A stretch of 33,648 nt of DNA from DASYRM01 sp036004405 (GTDB lineage Bacteria > Acidobacteriota > Vicinamibacteria > Vicinamibacterales > UBA2999): NCBI GenBank assembly GCA_036004405.1, contig DASYRM010000131.1, forward strand, positions 1 through 33,648, in the 5' to 3' direction. Below, piece by piece: positions 1 to 7,714 of this stretch (positions are counted from its first letter, which is position 1; each line of letters opens with the position of its first letter). Both the position numbers and the translations under genes were made by a program. The notes under the pieces are model-generated. The model had not been told where the DNA came from. It saw only the letters and a list, made by a program, of their open reading frames with translations, and searched no databases.

Positions 1-1920
1 GTGACACCCGGCCGTCTGTTCCCGCTTGCGGATGACGGCGGTGGCGTCGAGGCCGCTCATGCCCGGCATCTGCAGGTCCATCAACACCAGGTCGAACGTG
101 TCCTGTTCGAGCCGCGCCACCGCTTCCGCTCCGTCCTGCGCCAGCGTCACCTGGTGGCCGCGCTTGGTGAGCATTGCCGTGGCGACGCGCTGATTGATGA
201 TGTTGTCCTCGACGAGCAGGATGCGCTGGCTGACCGGCCCCGCTGCGGTCCGGGGCAGCGCCAGCGGGGCCGGCGGACGCGCCGGAAGACGTGGCGCCGT
301 GCCGTTGACCGTGTGGCTGGCCGCGACGGCCCCTGGAATGACCGTCACGGGCAGGGTGAGCGTGAAGTAGAACGTGCTGCCCGCGCCGAGCTCGCTCTCC
401 ACCCAGATGCGGCCGCCCATCAGGGCGACCAGCGTGGACGAGATCGTCAACCCCAACCCGGTGCCACCGAACTGCCGCGTGGTGGATCCGTCGGCCTGAC
501 GGAACGCCTCGAAGATGGCGGCGTGCTTGTCGGCTGGGATTCCGATGCCGGTATCGCTGATGCTGAACTGCAGATGGCTGGTGGCGCTCGTTCGCGCGGT
601 TTCGGTGATCGAGACCAGCACGTGCCCGGCCTCGGTGAATTTCAGCGCGTTGCCCACGAGGTTGGTGAGCACCTGCTGGATGCGGGTGCGATCCCCGACC
701 ACGCCGGCGGCCACGTCGGGGGCGACGTTGCAGATCAGCTCGAGCCCCTTCTGGTGGGCCTGCAGCAGGAACGGCTTGAGGCTGGCGGCAATCGCGTCGC
801 GCAGGACGAACGGCGCCGCCTCGACGTCGAGCTTCCGCGACTCGATCTTCGAGAAGTCCAGGATGTCGTTCAGGATCGACAGCAGGCTCTCGGCCGACGT
901 CTTGACGGTGGTCAGGCTGTCGCGCTGATCGGCGGTGAGGTCGCTGTCGAGCACGACCTGCGTCATGCCGAGGATGCCGTTCATCGGCGTCCGGATCTCA
1001 TGGCTCATGTTCGCCAGGAACTCGCTCTTGGCCCGGTTGCCTTCCATGGCCTGATCGCGCATCTCGATCAGCTCGAGGTTGCTGGCCTGGAGCTCCGCGG
1101 TGCGCGCGCTCACCGTGCGTTCGAGCCCCTCCTGCTGCTGCAGGAGCTGCTGGTCGCGCTTCTCGATGTCGGCCAGCATGGCGTTGAACTGTTCGATCAG
1201 CTCGCCGATTTCGTCGGCGTCCCCGGCGGCCGCCCGCACGTCGTAGCGCCCGCTGTCGCGCACCACGCGCGTGACGTCGATGAGCGGGGCAATCGGGCGG
1301 AAGATGAGCCGTGCCGTGGCGCGCGACAGGAACAGCGCAATCCAGAAGGCCCCGAACACGGTGACGCCGACGATGGCGATGAAGCGCTTCTCGCGCGCCG
1401 AGATCTCCTGGGTGTCGGATTTCACCGAAATGGTGCCGATGACGCCGCGATCGAGGACGATGGGGCGCACGACGTGCAGGCGGTCGCCCTCGAAGACCGC
1501 CGCGTCGGTGCGTCCGCCCAGCTCGCTGGCGTGGTCCGGCTCCGGAGTGCCGCTGGCGCCGCGGGTGTAGCTGGCCAGGAGCGCGCCGTTCGGCAGGTAG
1601 AGCCGCGCGCTCTCGATATGCTCGTTGACGGCCGTGGCGCGCAGCGTCTCGGCGGCGGCGGTGGCGTCGTTGAAGGTGAGCGGCGCGATGCTGTTGGTGC
1701 CGAGCATGTCGGCCAGCAGCGTGACATCGCGCACCAGCCGCGAGCGGGCGTCGAGGTAGTCGTAGGCGGCGAAGACGACGCACCCGGTGATCAGCGTGGC
1801 GGCGCTGGTGCTGAGGATGGTCGTCGTCAGCTTGCGGCGCACCGGCTGGCGCCGGAACCACCGCGCGAGCCCGCCCAGCATGCGTGGCGCCGGCCGGTTG
1901 GTGACGGGGCCTTCGGTCAA
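1..1920 (-). CDS. Hybrid sensor histidine kinase with CHASE8-like sensor (3' end cut off by window)
   Basis: This is an inner-membrane sensor kinase that would pass phosphate from His to an attached receiver Asp. Read from the TTG at 1920, it has a first membrane helix (about residues 32-52), a periplasmic stretch containing LADMLGTNSIAPLTFND that resembles CHASE8 sensors, a second helix near residue 180, a HAMP-like linker and a coiled coil. A HisKA H-box follows (FLANMSHEIRTP, His307), then an HATPase with DTGIGIP and GGTGLGLTIS, and a receiver domain (LLVEDN, LMDLQMP, phospho-acceptor Asp615). The frame is still open at base 1, so the C-terminus is missing. The TTG start lies one base after the receptor gene stop; an ATG at 1881 is the alternative and removes 13 residues. 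It is the last visible gene of a YfiR/receptor/kinase operon. The kinase call is very secure; the CHASE8 label is recognition by eye. Confidence 0.93.
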   Translation of the reverse strand, partial: MTEGPVTNRPAPRMLGGLARWFRRQPVRRKLTTTILSTSAATLITGCVVFAAYDYLDARSRLVRDVTLLADMLGTNSIAPLTFNDATAAAETLRATAVNEHIESARLYLPNGALLASYTRGASGTPEPDHASELGGRTDAAVFEGDRLHVVRPIVLDRGVIGTISVKSDTQEISAREKRFIAIVGVTVFGAFWIALFLSRATARLIFRPIAPLIDVTRVVRDSGRYDVRAAAGDADEIGELIEQFNAMLADIEKRDQQLLQQQEGLERTVSARTAELQASNLELIEMRDQAMEGNRAKSEFLANMSHEIRTPMNGILGMTQVVLDSDLTADQRDSLTTVKTSAESLLSILNDILDFSKIESRKLDVEAAPFVLRDAIAASLKPFLLQAHQKGLELICNVAPDVAAGVVGDRTRIQQVLTNLVGNALKFTEAGHVLVSITETARTSATSHLQFSISDTGIGIPADKHAAIFEAFRQADGSTTRQFGGTGLGLTISSTLVALMGGRIWVESELGAGSTFYFTLTLPVTVIPGAVAASHTVNGTAPRLPARPPAPLALPRTAAGPVSQRILLVEDNIINQRVATAMLTKRGHQVTLAQDGAEAVARLEQDTFDLVLMDLQMPGMSGLDATAVIRKREQTAGCH

Positions 1921-1921
1921 G

Positions 1922-3964
1922 CTACTTCGCCTGGAGGAACTTCCACGTCAGCCCGACGCGGGCCGTGCGACCGTTCTGCTCGACGGCTTCCTGGACGTGT
2001 GAGTCGGACACCGGGTCGGCGTATTTCGTGTCGAACAGGTTCCGCACGCCGCCGGTCAGCTCCCAGGCTCGTCCCAGCGGCTGCACCAGCGTCACGTTGG
2101 CGGTCGCAGCGCCGGGGACCTTACCGGCAAACGCGAAGCCGTCGGCGAGCGGCGCGCGCGCGATCGTGGTCCGGCTGCTCAGGTACTGTCCTTCCACGGA
2201 GATGAACGAACGCGCGACCGGCCCAGGCAGGTTGACGCGCGCCTTGACCAGATGCCGCGGCGAATTCGGCAGCTCGTCGTGCGTCTCACGGTCCGTTGTG
2301 CGCTGGATGGAATAGCTGATCAACGCGCGCGACTCGCCCCGGAGCCGCACCTGAGCTTCGAGCTCGAGGCCCTTGGCCCGTACCTGGCCCTGGTTGACGA
2401 AGGAGAGCCCCACGAACGCGTCCGGGTCAAGCGCCGGCGTAATCAAGCGGTCGGCCTTGTACCAGTAGGTGGACACCGCCGTGCGCAGCCGATCGTTGAA
2501 GTAGCGCTCCCACACGAATTCGTGGGTGTCGATCGCCTCGGGCCGCAGCGCATGCACGCGGTCGCCGAAGTAGACGTCGTTCAGCTCGAACTCGTTGGGC
2601 GCGCGGAACGCGCCGCCGTACAGATACTTGAACGACTGCGACGACGACGGCAGCACGATGAGGGCTGCGCGCGGCGTCACGCGGTCGAACTGTTCGTAGC
2701 GGTCGTAGCGCAGTCCGCCGTTGGCGATGAGCCAGGGCGTGACCTTCATCTCGTTCTGGACGTAGAGCGCCTGCTGCTTCGACGAGTGCTGCAGATCGAA
2801 GAAGGGGTCGGGAACGCCGACGAAGCTGGCCTGCTGGTTCTGGTGCAGGTTGTCGATGTACTCGAACCCGGCCCGTACCGTGTTGCGTCCCGGCAGCGCC
2901 CTGGTGACGCCGGTGCTGGCGCTCCAGCGCGAACCGAGCCCGTCGGTCAGACCGACCATCGTCGGCGCGCCGTCGGCCTCCACCGCGAGCGGATACAGGC
3001 CGGAGTACGAGAAGCGGTCGTACGAGGCGCGCACCGTCAGGCGGGTGTCACCGAAGGAGCGGCCGTAATCGACGTCGAACAGGCCGTGCCGATCGGTCGT
3101 CTCCTCGCGCCATACCTGCTGATTGAACACCGTCTGCGACGACGCCGTCGGGACATTGCGCCTCCGCGTGCCGTACATCGTCGTGACAGTCACGCCGCCG
3201 AAGCTGGCGCGGCCGTAGAGCTGCTTCATGCCCTCTGCGTCGAGCCCTTCCGCGATGCCGTTGTTGGTCTCTGGGGAGTTGAACACCGGGAAGAACAGCC
3301 GGCTCACGCCGTCGCTGCGCTCATAGGTGGAAGAGACCGCGACGTCGAGCCCGTTCGACAGCCGGTGGCCGGTGCTCGAGCGCACCAGGCGGGTGCCGAG
3401 CGTGCCGTTCTCGACCGTGAGCGTCGGACCGCCGAGAGACGCGCCCGATCGCGTGATGACGTTGACGACCGCGAAGAACGCGCTGTCGCCGTAGAGCGAC
3501 GAGGCCGGTCCGCGGATGATCTCGACCCGCTCGAACATCGCCGGATCGAGGCCGAACTCGCCGCCGATCTCCGCCTGGCCGAACACGTTGTCGTTGACGC
3601 GGTGGCCGTTGATGAGCAGCAGGATGCGGCTGTTGTAGTCGCCCGGCTTGCCGAAACCGCGGATGCCGACGAAGCTGAAGTTCCGGTCGTTGGTCACGTA
3701 GACGCCGCGCACCGCGCGCAGCACGTCGGCCAGCGTCCGGTAGCCGTAGCGGGAGATCTCCTGCGCCGTGATGAAGGACACCGACGCCGGGGCCTCGATA
3801 GCCGGCTGCAGACGCTCGGAGGCGCCGAACACCTGCCCGGCGTCGATCTGCATCAGATCCTCGAGGCTGAGATCGGTGAGCGACTGCCCCGCCGCCGCGA
3901 CCGGCAGCGTGACCGCGAACGCCAGAGCGCACGCCGTTCGCGCGAGAGAGAAGAGAACCTTCAT
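1922..3964 (-). CDS. TonB-dependent outer membrane receptor
   Basis: This 680-residue protein is an outer membrane beta-barrel receptor that would import or sense a ligand using TonB energy. Residues 1-27 form a signal peptide ending near AAAGQS. The segment SLEDLMQIDAGQVFGA just after it is the typical lead-in of receptors found beside YfiR-like genes. The plug domain (about residues 45-175) carries SFITAQEISRYG, GIRGFGKPGDYNSR, LLLINGHRVND and ERVEIIRGPASSLYGDSAFF-type motifs, then FAVVNVITRSG. The rest is barrel, ending in alternating aromatic strands (ARVGLTWKF). The start ATG overlaps the stop of the YfiR-like gene in an ATGA, which shows translational coupling. The ligand cannot be read from sequence. 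Its position between a periplasmic YfiR-like protein and a sensor kinase suggests signalling rather than simple nutrient uptake. Confidence 0.95.
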   Translation of the reverse strand: MKVLFSLARTACALAFAVTLPVAAAGQSLTDLSLEDLMQIDAGQVFGASERLQPAIEAPASVSFITAQEISRYGYRTLADVLRAVRGVYVTNDRNFSFVGIRGFGKPGDYNSRILLLINGHRVNDNVFGQAEIGGEFGLDPAMFERVEIIRGPASSLYGDSAFFAVVNVITRSGASLGGPTLTVENGTLGTRLVRSSTGHRLSNGLDVAVSSTYERSDGVSRLFFPVFNSPETNNGIAEGLDAEGMKQLYGRASFGGVTVTTMYGTRRRNVPTASSQTVFNQQVWREETTDRHGLFDVDYGRSFGDTRLTVRASYDRFSYSGLYPLAVEADGAPTMVGLTDGLGSRWSASTGVTRALPGRNTVRAGFEYIDNLHQNQQASFVGVPDPFFDLQHSSKQQALYVQNEMKVTPWLIANGGLRYDRYEQFDRVTPRAALIVLPSSSQSFKYLYGGAFRAPNEFELNDVYFGDRVHALRPEAIDTHEFVWERYFNDRLRTAVSTYWYKADRLITPALDPDAFVGLSFVNQGQVRAKGLELEAQVRLRGESRALISYSIQRTTDRETHDELPNSPRHLVKARVNLPGPVARSFISVEGQYLSSRTTIARAPLADGFAFAGKVPGAATANVTLVQPLGRAWELTGGVRNLFDTKYADPVSDSHVQEAVEQNGRTARVGLTWKFLQAK

Positions 3965-4500
3965 TGGGGCCTCGCCATGATGAGCAGCCTCGAGCTGATG
4001 TGCAGCCCGGCGCGCTTGGCGGATTCGAGAGCGATCCGGAAACGGAGCTGACCGTGCTCGAAGAAGAACTGCGTCATGCCTCCGGCCGACGCGAAGCCGT
4101 CGATGTTGCTGATGGTGAGGACCGGGGACTCGCGAAGCTCGGCGACGACCTCCGCCACCTTGTTCACCGGCAGTCCGGCCATATAGAGGACGCGGCAGGT
4201 CTTCTTCGACGCCGACGGCGCGACCGACGTGACCGAGACCGGACGCTCGGTCAGCGAGCGGCCGGCGACCGCGTGCTGAAGCGCCTCGGCCACCGCGGTG
4301 TCGTTCAACACGCAGATGACGAAGCTGTCGGCCGGCGCTGCGTCGGCGGGCCAGGTAGTGAAGCGCGCGAAGTTGTAGATGAAGGCCGCCTTGAGGGCCG
4401 GTTCCGTTACGTCCTGCGCGACCGCGATGGTACGGCCCAGCAGCACGATCCCCAGCGAGGCGATCGCGAGCGGAACGATGGCGGAGAAACGGCCACGCAC
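3961..4500 (-). CDS. YfiR-like (DUF4154) periplasmic protein
   Basis: This 179-residue secreted protein starts at GTG and has a signal peptide (about residues 1-29, ending AVAQD). The mature part begins with EPALKAAFIYNFARFTTWP, the hallmark of the YfiR/DUF4154 family. It continues with ICVLND (Cys63), KTCRVLYM (Cys102), PVLTISNIDGFASAGGMTQFF and a C-terminal helix LRFRIALESAKRAGLHISSRLL. In Pseudomonas, YfiR is a periplasmic repressor that binds the periplasmic domain of the diguanylate cyclase YfiN; that domain is CHASE8-like. Here no GGDEF protein is present, but the CHASE8-like kinase two genes downstream is a natural partner. The two cysteines could form a redox-sensitive pair, which is inference. 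It overlaps the receptor gene by four bases. Confidence 0.9.
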   Translation of the reverse strand: MRGRFSAIVPLAIASLGIVLLGRTIAVAQDVTEPALKAAFIYNFARFTTWPADAAPADSFVICVLNDTAVAEALQHAVAGRSLTERPVSVTSVAPSASKKTCRVLYMAGLPVNKVAEVVAELRESPVLTISNIDGFASAGGMTQFFFEHGQLRFRIALESAKRAGLHISSRLLIMARPQ

Positions 4501-4545
4501 CCCTTGCTCATCGACACCTTTTCGCGGGACCTTGAAGTAGCCGAT

Positions 4546-4563
4546 CAGAACCGCCCGGTTCTG
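4546..4563. repeat. Short hairpin between the ligase-like gene and the YfiR-like gene
   Basis: CAGAACCG and CGGTTCTG face each other across two bases in the 74-bp gap between the two minus-strand genes. No T-run follows in the direction of transcription, so it is a poor intrinsic terminator. It could be an mRNA processing or attenuation hairpin, or a protein-binding dyad in front of the YfiR-like gene. Confidence 0.45.
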
Positions 4564-4574
4564 CCTGCGGTGGC

Positions 4575-5945
4575 CTACCGATCGGGCTCGCCGGGCGCGT
4601 AATACGTGAATTTTCGTTCGTAATCGAGACTCAGGCCGAACGGGAACTGCGCGTAGGGCCAGAGGACCAGACGCGACGGACGGGCATCTTCGGCTAGCTG
4701 CGACAGCAGGTCGCGCTCGAACGCGCCGGTGGGCCTCTCGCCAGGGATCAGCTGCACGTGCATCGTGAACCGCTCGCCCGAAAAGATCAGGCGCGTGGCG
4801 CCGGTCAACCGGCGGGCCAGCCGCGGATTGGCGTAGAGGGCGTCTTTGTAGAGACCCACGTTCGCACCGTTGGGCAACGCCTCCCGGGTCCGGCCCCGCA
4901 AGGCGAGCAGCGTTGGCGGGAGATCGTCGGCGGCCACACCATGGCTGCGCAGCGCGGCGGTTACACGCTCCGGATCCAGGAACCGCGCCACGTCGCCGGT
5001 CTGGTAACGCAGCAGCGGCACCTGGCGGCTCGGATCGAGCATCGAAATCGTCAAGCGGCCGTATCCCTGTGGATCGGGGTCCAGGATCTCGAGGAAGGTC
5101 CGCTCAGGGTTGAAGGTGAGGACCATGGGGGGCCATGAGCCCGGCGCGATGCCGAACAGCTCGCCCGCGAGCGCGGGATTCGCCGCGGCGGCACGCGACA
5201 CCGCGAGCGTGCCGGGCGTCTCGTAACAGAGGTGCAGCCCGAGCTCGGCCACGCCGAACGACGACAGAATACGAGTGGTGCCAAGACACTGCCCGATGTA
5301 GCTGCGGAAGCGTTCGCCGAAGGTCTCCTCGCCGACGATGGCGTTGACGCGATACCGCGCCCAGTCCAGCGCCTGGTCGGCGGCATGGTCGGTGAGACGC
5401 TTCATGAACATCGGGTCGGCGATCAGCACGATCTGGTCATAGCCGCCGCCAAAGGTCCTGGCCAGCGACACGGCCATGTCCTCGCGGACGCTCGTGGTCG
5501 CCACGGTCATGCATTCGGACGAGACGCCGACTCCCATCGGCAGACAGTTGATGGCCAGCGTCTTCCTGGATCTCACCGCGAAGGCGGCGTCGAGCGCCGT
5601 GTCCACGAAGGCTCCAGTCGCGGCCTTTTCTGCCCTGCTGATCACACCGAACGAGAAGCGTCCCCCGTGGCCGGAGCTCGTGAGGACTTCGCCGACGTCG
5701 GTCAAGGCGCCGCCGACGCACAGCTGGGGGAGCGCGAACCGGTCGAAGGTGTTCACCTTGGACAGCACCGGGCACAGCGTCGAGAACGCGCCGACGTCGC
5801 GTATGTCGATCGGGCGCACGGACGATTCGGCCAGAAGCGCACGGTAGGCGGGGACGTGCTCGGCGGCCCGGCGGAACTCGCTCAGGAGCCTTTCTGCGAC
5901 GGCGTCGTCTGCGGCGGAGGTGTGGAGAACGGCGGCCGTCAGCAC
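4575..5945 (-). CDS. PaaK-like adenylate-forming enzyme (acyl-CoA ligase/acyl-AMP family)
   Basis: This is a 456-residue member of the ANL adenylate-forming superfamily, closest in look to phenylacetate-CoA ligase / coenzyme F390 synthetase proteins (COG1541). Such enzymes activate a carboxylic acid with ATP and often pass it to CoA. Visible motifs are the ATP-binding loop LTSSGHGG (residues 88-95), SSFGVAELGLH (228-238), the ATP-ribose aspartate in LRYQTGDVARF (312-322), and LRGRT (349-353). The GTG at 5945 was chosen because it overlaps the acyltransferase stop by seven bases and the ANL-like sequence begins there; longer in-frame starts only read the neighbour out of frame. The loop is degenerate compared with the usual SSGTTGKP, and the final catalytic lysine is uncertain (Lys445 in DYERKF is a candidate). 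Coupling to the acyltransferase suggests that it activates the acyl donor for that enzyme. The substrate is unknown. Confidence 0.8.
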   Translation of the reverse strand: MLTAAVLHTSAADDAVAERLLSEFRRAAEHVPAYRALLAESSVRPIDIRDVGAFSTLCPVLSKVNTFDRFALPQLCVGGALTDVGEVLTSSGHGGRFSFGVISRAEKAATGAFVDTALDAAFAVRSRKTLAINCLPMGVGVSSECMTVATTSVREDMAVSLARTFGGGYDQIVLIADPMFMKRLTDHAADQALDWARYRVNAIVGEETFGERFRSYIGQCLGTTRILSSFGVAELGLHLCYETPGTLAVSRAAAANPALAGELFGIAPGSWPPMVLTFNPERTFLEILDPDPQGYGRLTISMLDPSRQVPLLRYQTGDVARFLDPERVTAALRSHGVAADDLPPTLLALRGRTREALPNGANVGLYKDALYANPRLARRLTGATRLIFSGERFTMHVQLIPGERPTGAFERDLLSQLAEDARPSRLVLWPYAQFPFGLSLDYERKFTYYAPGEPDR

Positions 5946-6607
5946 GCGGCGAGTCCGGCGTGCTGCGCCTCTCCCGGCCACAGGCGCGGATCCCATCCCA
6001 CGCCGAGATCCTCGAGCGCCGGGAACCGGCCCGCCGTGATGATCTCGTCGAGCTCCTGCAGGCTCATGATGCAGGGCGCCACCGGGCCGTAGTAGTCCAC
6101 CGCCGGTCCCGAAATGCGATAGGGCAGGCCGAAGTGCACGAGCCACCGGTGGAGCGCGGCGTCCGTGGCGCCCATCAAGTGGGTCGCGCCGGCACGTCTG
6201 GCGCCCTGCACCATCGCCTTCACCAGGGTGAAGAAGGGCTCGGTGCGGCGGCGCGCCCGTGGATAGTCGCGGCTGATCGCGACGCGCGACACTTCGACCG
6301 GTACCACCTGCGGCGAGTCGAGCGTCTGGACCTCCGGGAAGAACGCGCAGTGCCGGAACATGGGAAATCCGCGCCGGTTCGCCTTGACCAGCCGTGCCGT
6401 CGCCGCCAGATCGCCCGACGAGTCGACGACGCCCAGGTGCACCGAGTATTCATCGAACTCGTCGGTCTCGCGCCCGTCGGGGTAGGCGGCGGCGTCGAGG
6501 AACTGGCGCTCGACGCAATAGACCTGGTAGCGCAGCCGGTAACTCTGTTCGACGAGCCGCGGCTCATCGTCGATCGCGCGGGCGTGAAAGTCCGAATCGT
6601 GTGCCAT
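5939..6607 (-). CDS. LuxI/FeeM-type GNAT acyltransferase (PEP-CTERM/exosortase-associated acyltransferase-like)
   Basis: This 222-residue protein resembles autoinducer synthases and the exosortase-associated acyltransferase family, which join an acyl group to an amine such as an amino acid or homoserine lactone. The LuxI-type residue pattern is intact: LRYQVY (Arg26), TDEFD (Asp49 and Asp52, spaced three as in LuxI), ATARLV (Arg72) and VEVSRVAIS (Glu105 and Arg108, again spaced three). The C-terminal half has a GNAT core (KAMVQGARRAGATHLMG) and a LHRWLVHFGLPYRISGPAVDYYG segment. The ATG at 6607 is preferred because the family similarity starts there and a TACCAT -10 lies seven bases before it. 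There is no LuxR gene, exosortase gene or PEP-CTERM protein in the window, so the product could be an N-acyl amino acid, an acyl-homoserine lactone or something else. Confidence 0.85.
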   Translation of the reverse strand: MAHDSDFHARAIDDEPRLVEQSYRLRYQVYCVERQFLDAAAYPDGRETDEFDEYSVHLGVVDSSGDLAATARLVKANRRGFPMFRHCAFFPEVQTLDSPQVVPVEVSRVAISRDYPRARRRTEPFFTLVKAMVQGARRAGATHLMGATDAALHRWLVHFGLPYRISGPAVDYYGPVAPCIMSLQELDEIITAGRFPALEDLGVGWDPRLWPGEAQHAGLAAC

Positions 6608-6614
6608 CAACGCG

Positions 6615-6620
6615 ATGGTA
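6615..6620 (-). promoter_or_regulatory. -10 hexamer TACCAT of the acyltransferase operon
   Basis: On the minus strand TACCAT is followed by seven bases and then the ATG at 6607. This spacing puts the transcript start at or next to the start codon and matches the leaderless pattern seen for other genes in this window. Confidence 0.45.
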
Positions 6621-6660
6621 GGAAGGACGATCGGTGAAAACAGCTGGGGGATGGCTGGGT

Positions 6661-6680
6661 TTGCACTTTTTGGTGTGCAA
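6661..6680. promoter_or_regulatory. Dyad TTGCAC-N8-GTGCAA upstream of the acyltransferase
   Basis: Two perfect 6-bp half-sites are separated by eight bases and centred about 63 bases upstream of the predicted transcript start of the acyltransferase. A 20-bp dyad at this distance fits an activator site. No T-run follows on the minus strand, which argues against a terminator for the upstream CHAD gene. The binding protein is unknown and is not encoded in the window. The remaining gap sequence (6608-6759) shows nothing else that I can name. Confidence 0.5.
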
Positions 6681-6759
6681 CCGCGCGGTTCGGCCCAAGG
6701 CATCGCCCTGGTTTTGCGCGCGCGGCGTTAGCGCGCGGTGTGGTGCGTGGCGCGCTGCG

Positions 6760-7638
6760 CTACAACGCGCGCGCGGCGGCGCCGCTCGACGCACGCGCGG
6801 CAAGATCGGTGAGCGCGTGGCGCAGCGCGGGCAGCGAGCGCGAAAGGCCGCGCAGGCTCTGCGCACGTGCCGACTCGATCGCCTGCGTGAACGCTCGGAC
6901 GTCGGCGCGATGCCGGCGCTTGCGTGCGGCGAAGCGATCGAGACGCGCAAGCAGGACGTCGGCGTCGTGTACCTGGCCCAGGCGGCGCTGGAGCGTGCGC
7001 AGGGTCGGCTGCGCGGCGACATGGACGTGCGGCGAGACTTCCTCGGCAATCTCCACGATGTAGCGGAAGTGCTTGAGCGCGATCCGGAGCTTGTGCAGCG
7101 TGCGGACGGCGCCGGCGTCGAACCGTGCGAGCCGGCTGCGAACATCGGTTGCGGCCGTGTCCACCGCCGTGAAGAGGAGCAGCGTGCGCTCGCCGGGCAT
7201 TGGCGCTCCCTGCCGACGCACCACCCCCTTGCGCACCCGCCGTGCCAGGGCTTCGACGCGGCGGCGGTCGATGCCGGCGAGTGCGCGGCGCGCGTGCTCC
7301 TTGTGCCGGGCTTCGCGGTGCCGCACGTCGTCGAGCAGCGCCTCCAGGCCGCGGCTCGCTTCAGCCTCGCCGACCCGCCGTCGCTGCACCTGGTCGTCGC
7401 GGAGCGGCGACGTGGCGCGCAGCGGCTTCCCGGCCGTCCTGGCCAGGCGGCGGAGCGGCTTGGACGGCGCCTCGGTGGCGTGGCCAAGCACATCGATCAG
7501 TGCCTGCAGGCGGCGAGCGTCGATGCGGAGCTTGTGGATGGCGCTGCGTGTCGGCGTTTTCCGGCAGGTTTCCACGCCGCGCAGCCAGGCGGTCCAGGTC
7601 CGGTCGAACACGCGTACCAGGGTTACCGAGGTCGTCAT
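6760..7638 (-). CDS. CHAD-domain protein
   Basis: This 292-residue protein is rich in arginine, histidine and helices, and has the two-part CHAD layout. The first part is RSAIHKLRIDARRLQALIDVL (about residues 31-51); the second is VRTLHKLRIALKHFRYIVEIAEEV (about 178-201), followed by LQRRLGQVHDADVLLARLDRF. Conserved His-Lys-Leu-Arg repeats are the family hallmark. CHAD domains bind inorganic polyphosphate and are often found on polyphosphate granules or fused to CYTH domains; no CYTH domain is present here. A TAGACT -10 sits 12 bases before the ATG. It is divergent from the HupE-like gene, and a perfect dyad lies between them. The role in this cell is unknown. Confidence 0.9.
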   Translation of the reverse strand: MTTSVTLVRVFDRTWTAWLRGVETCRKTPTRSAIHKLRIDARRLQALIDVLGHATEAPSKPLRRLARTAGKPLRATSPLRDDQVQRRRVGEAEASRGLEALLDDVRHREARHKEHARRALAGIDRRRVEALARRVRKGVVRRQGAPMPGERTLLLFTAVDTAATDVRSRLARFDAGAVRTLHKLRIALKHFRYIVEIAEEVSPHVHVAAQPTLRTLQRRLGQVHDADVLLARLDRFAARKRRHRADVRAFTQAIESARAQSLRGLSRSLPALRHALTDLAARASSGAAARAL

Positions 7639-7674
7639 GGCCCTGCCGCCAGTCTAGCCGCTCGTCCTTACAAA

Positions 7675-7689
7675 TGAACCTGAGGTTCA
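7675..7689. promoter_or_regulatory. Perfect operator-like dyad TGAACCT-G-AGGTTCA
   Basis: Seven-base arms are perfectly palindromic around one central G. The site lies between the divergent CHAD and HupE-like genes and covers the -35 region of both predicted promoters. This is the expected place for a repressor or a MerR-type regulator. No matching regulator gene is in the window. Confidence 0.5.
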
Positions 7690-7714
7690 GGCGCTGCCAG
7701 AGGTGGCCGCGGGC

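Noticed and set aside
1..4051. Long plus-strand open frames opposite the kinase and receptor genes
   Set aside because: They are rich in Arg, Ala, Asp and His, have no recognisable motif, and lie exactly antisense to genes with strong motifs. This is expected in GC-rich DNA with few stop codons.
5946..6146. N-terminal extension of the PaaK-like protein
   Set aside because: The extra residues read the end of the acyltransferase gene in another frame and have no ANL similarity. The GTG at 5945 fits a coupled overlap.
5939..6607. Assignment as a true acyl-homoserine lactone synthase (luxI)
   Set aside because: The residue pattern is shared by exosortase-associated acyltransferases and FeeM-type synthases, and no luxR gene is present, so a specific product cannot be named.
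6721..6745. GCGCGC-rich hairpin as terminator of the CHAD gene
   Set aside because: On the minus strand the stem is followed by A residues, not T residues, and the repeat is low-complexity GC sequence.
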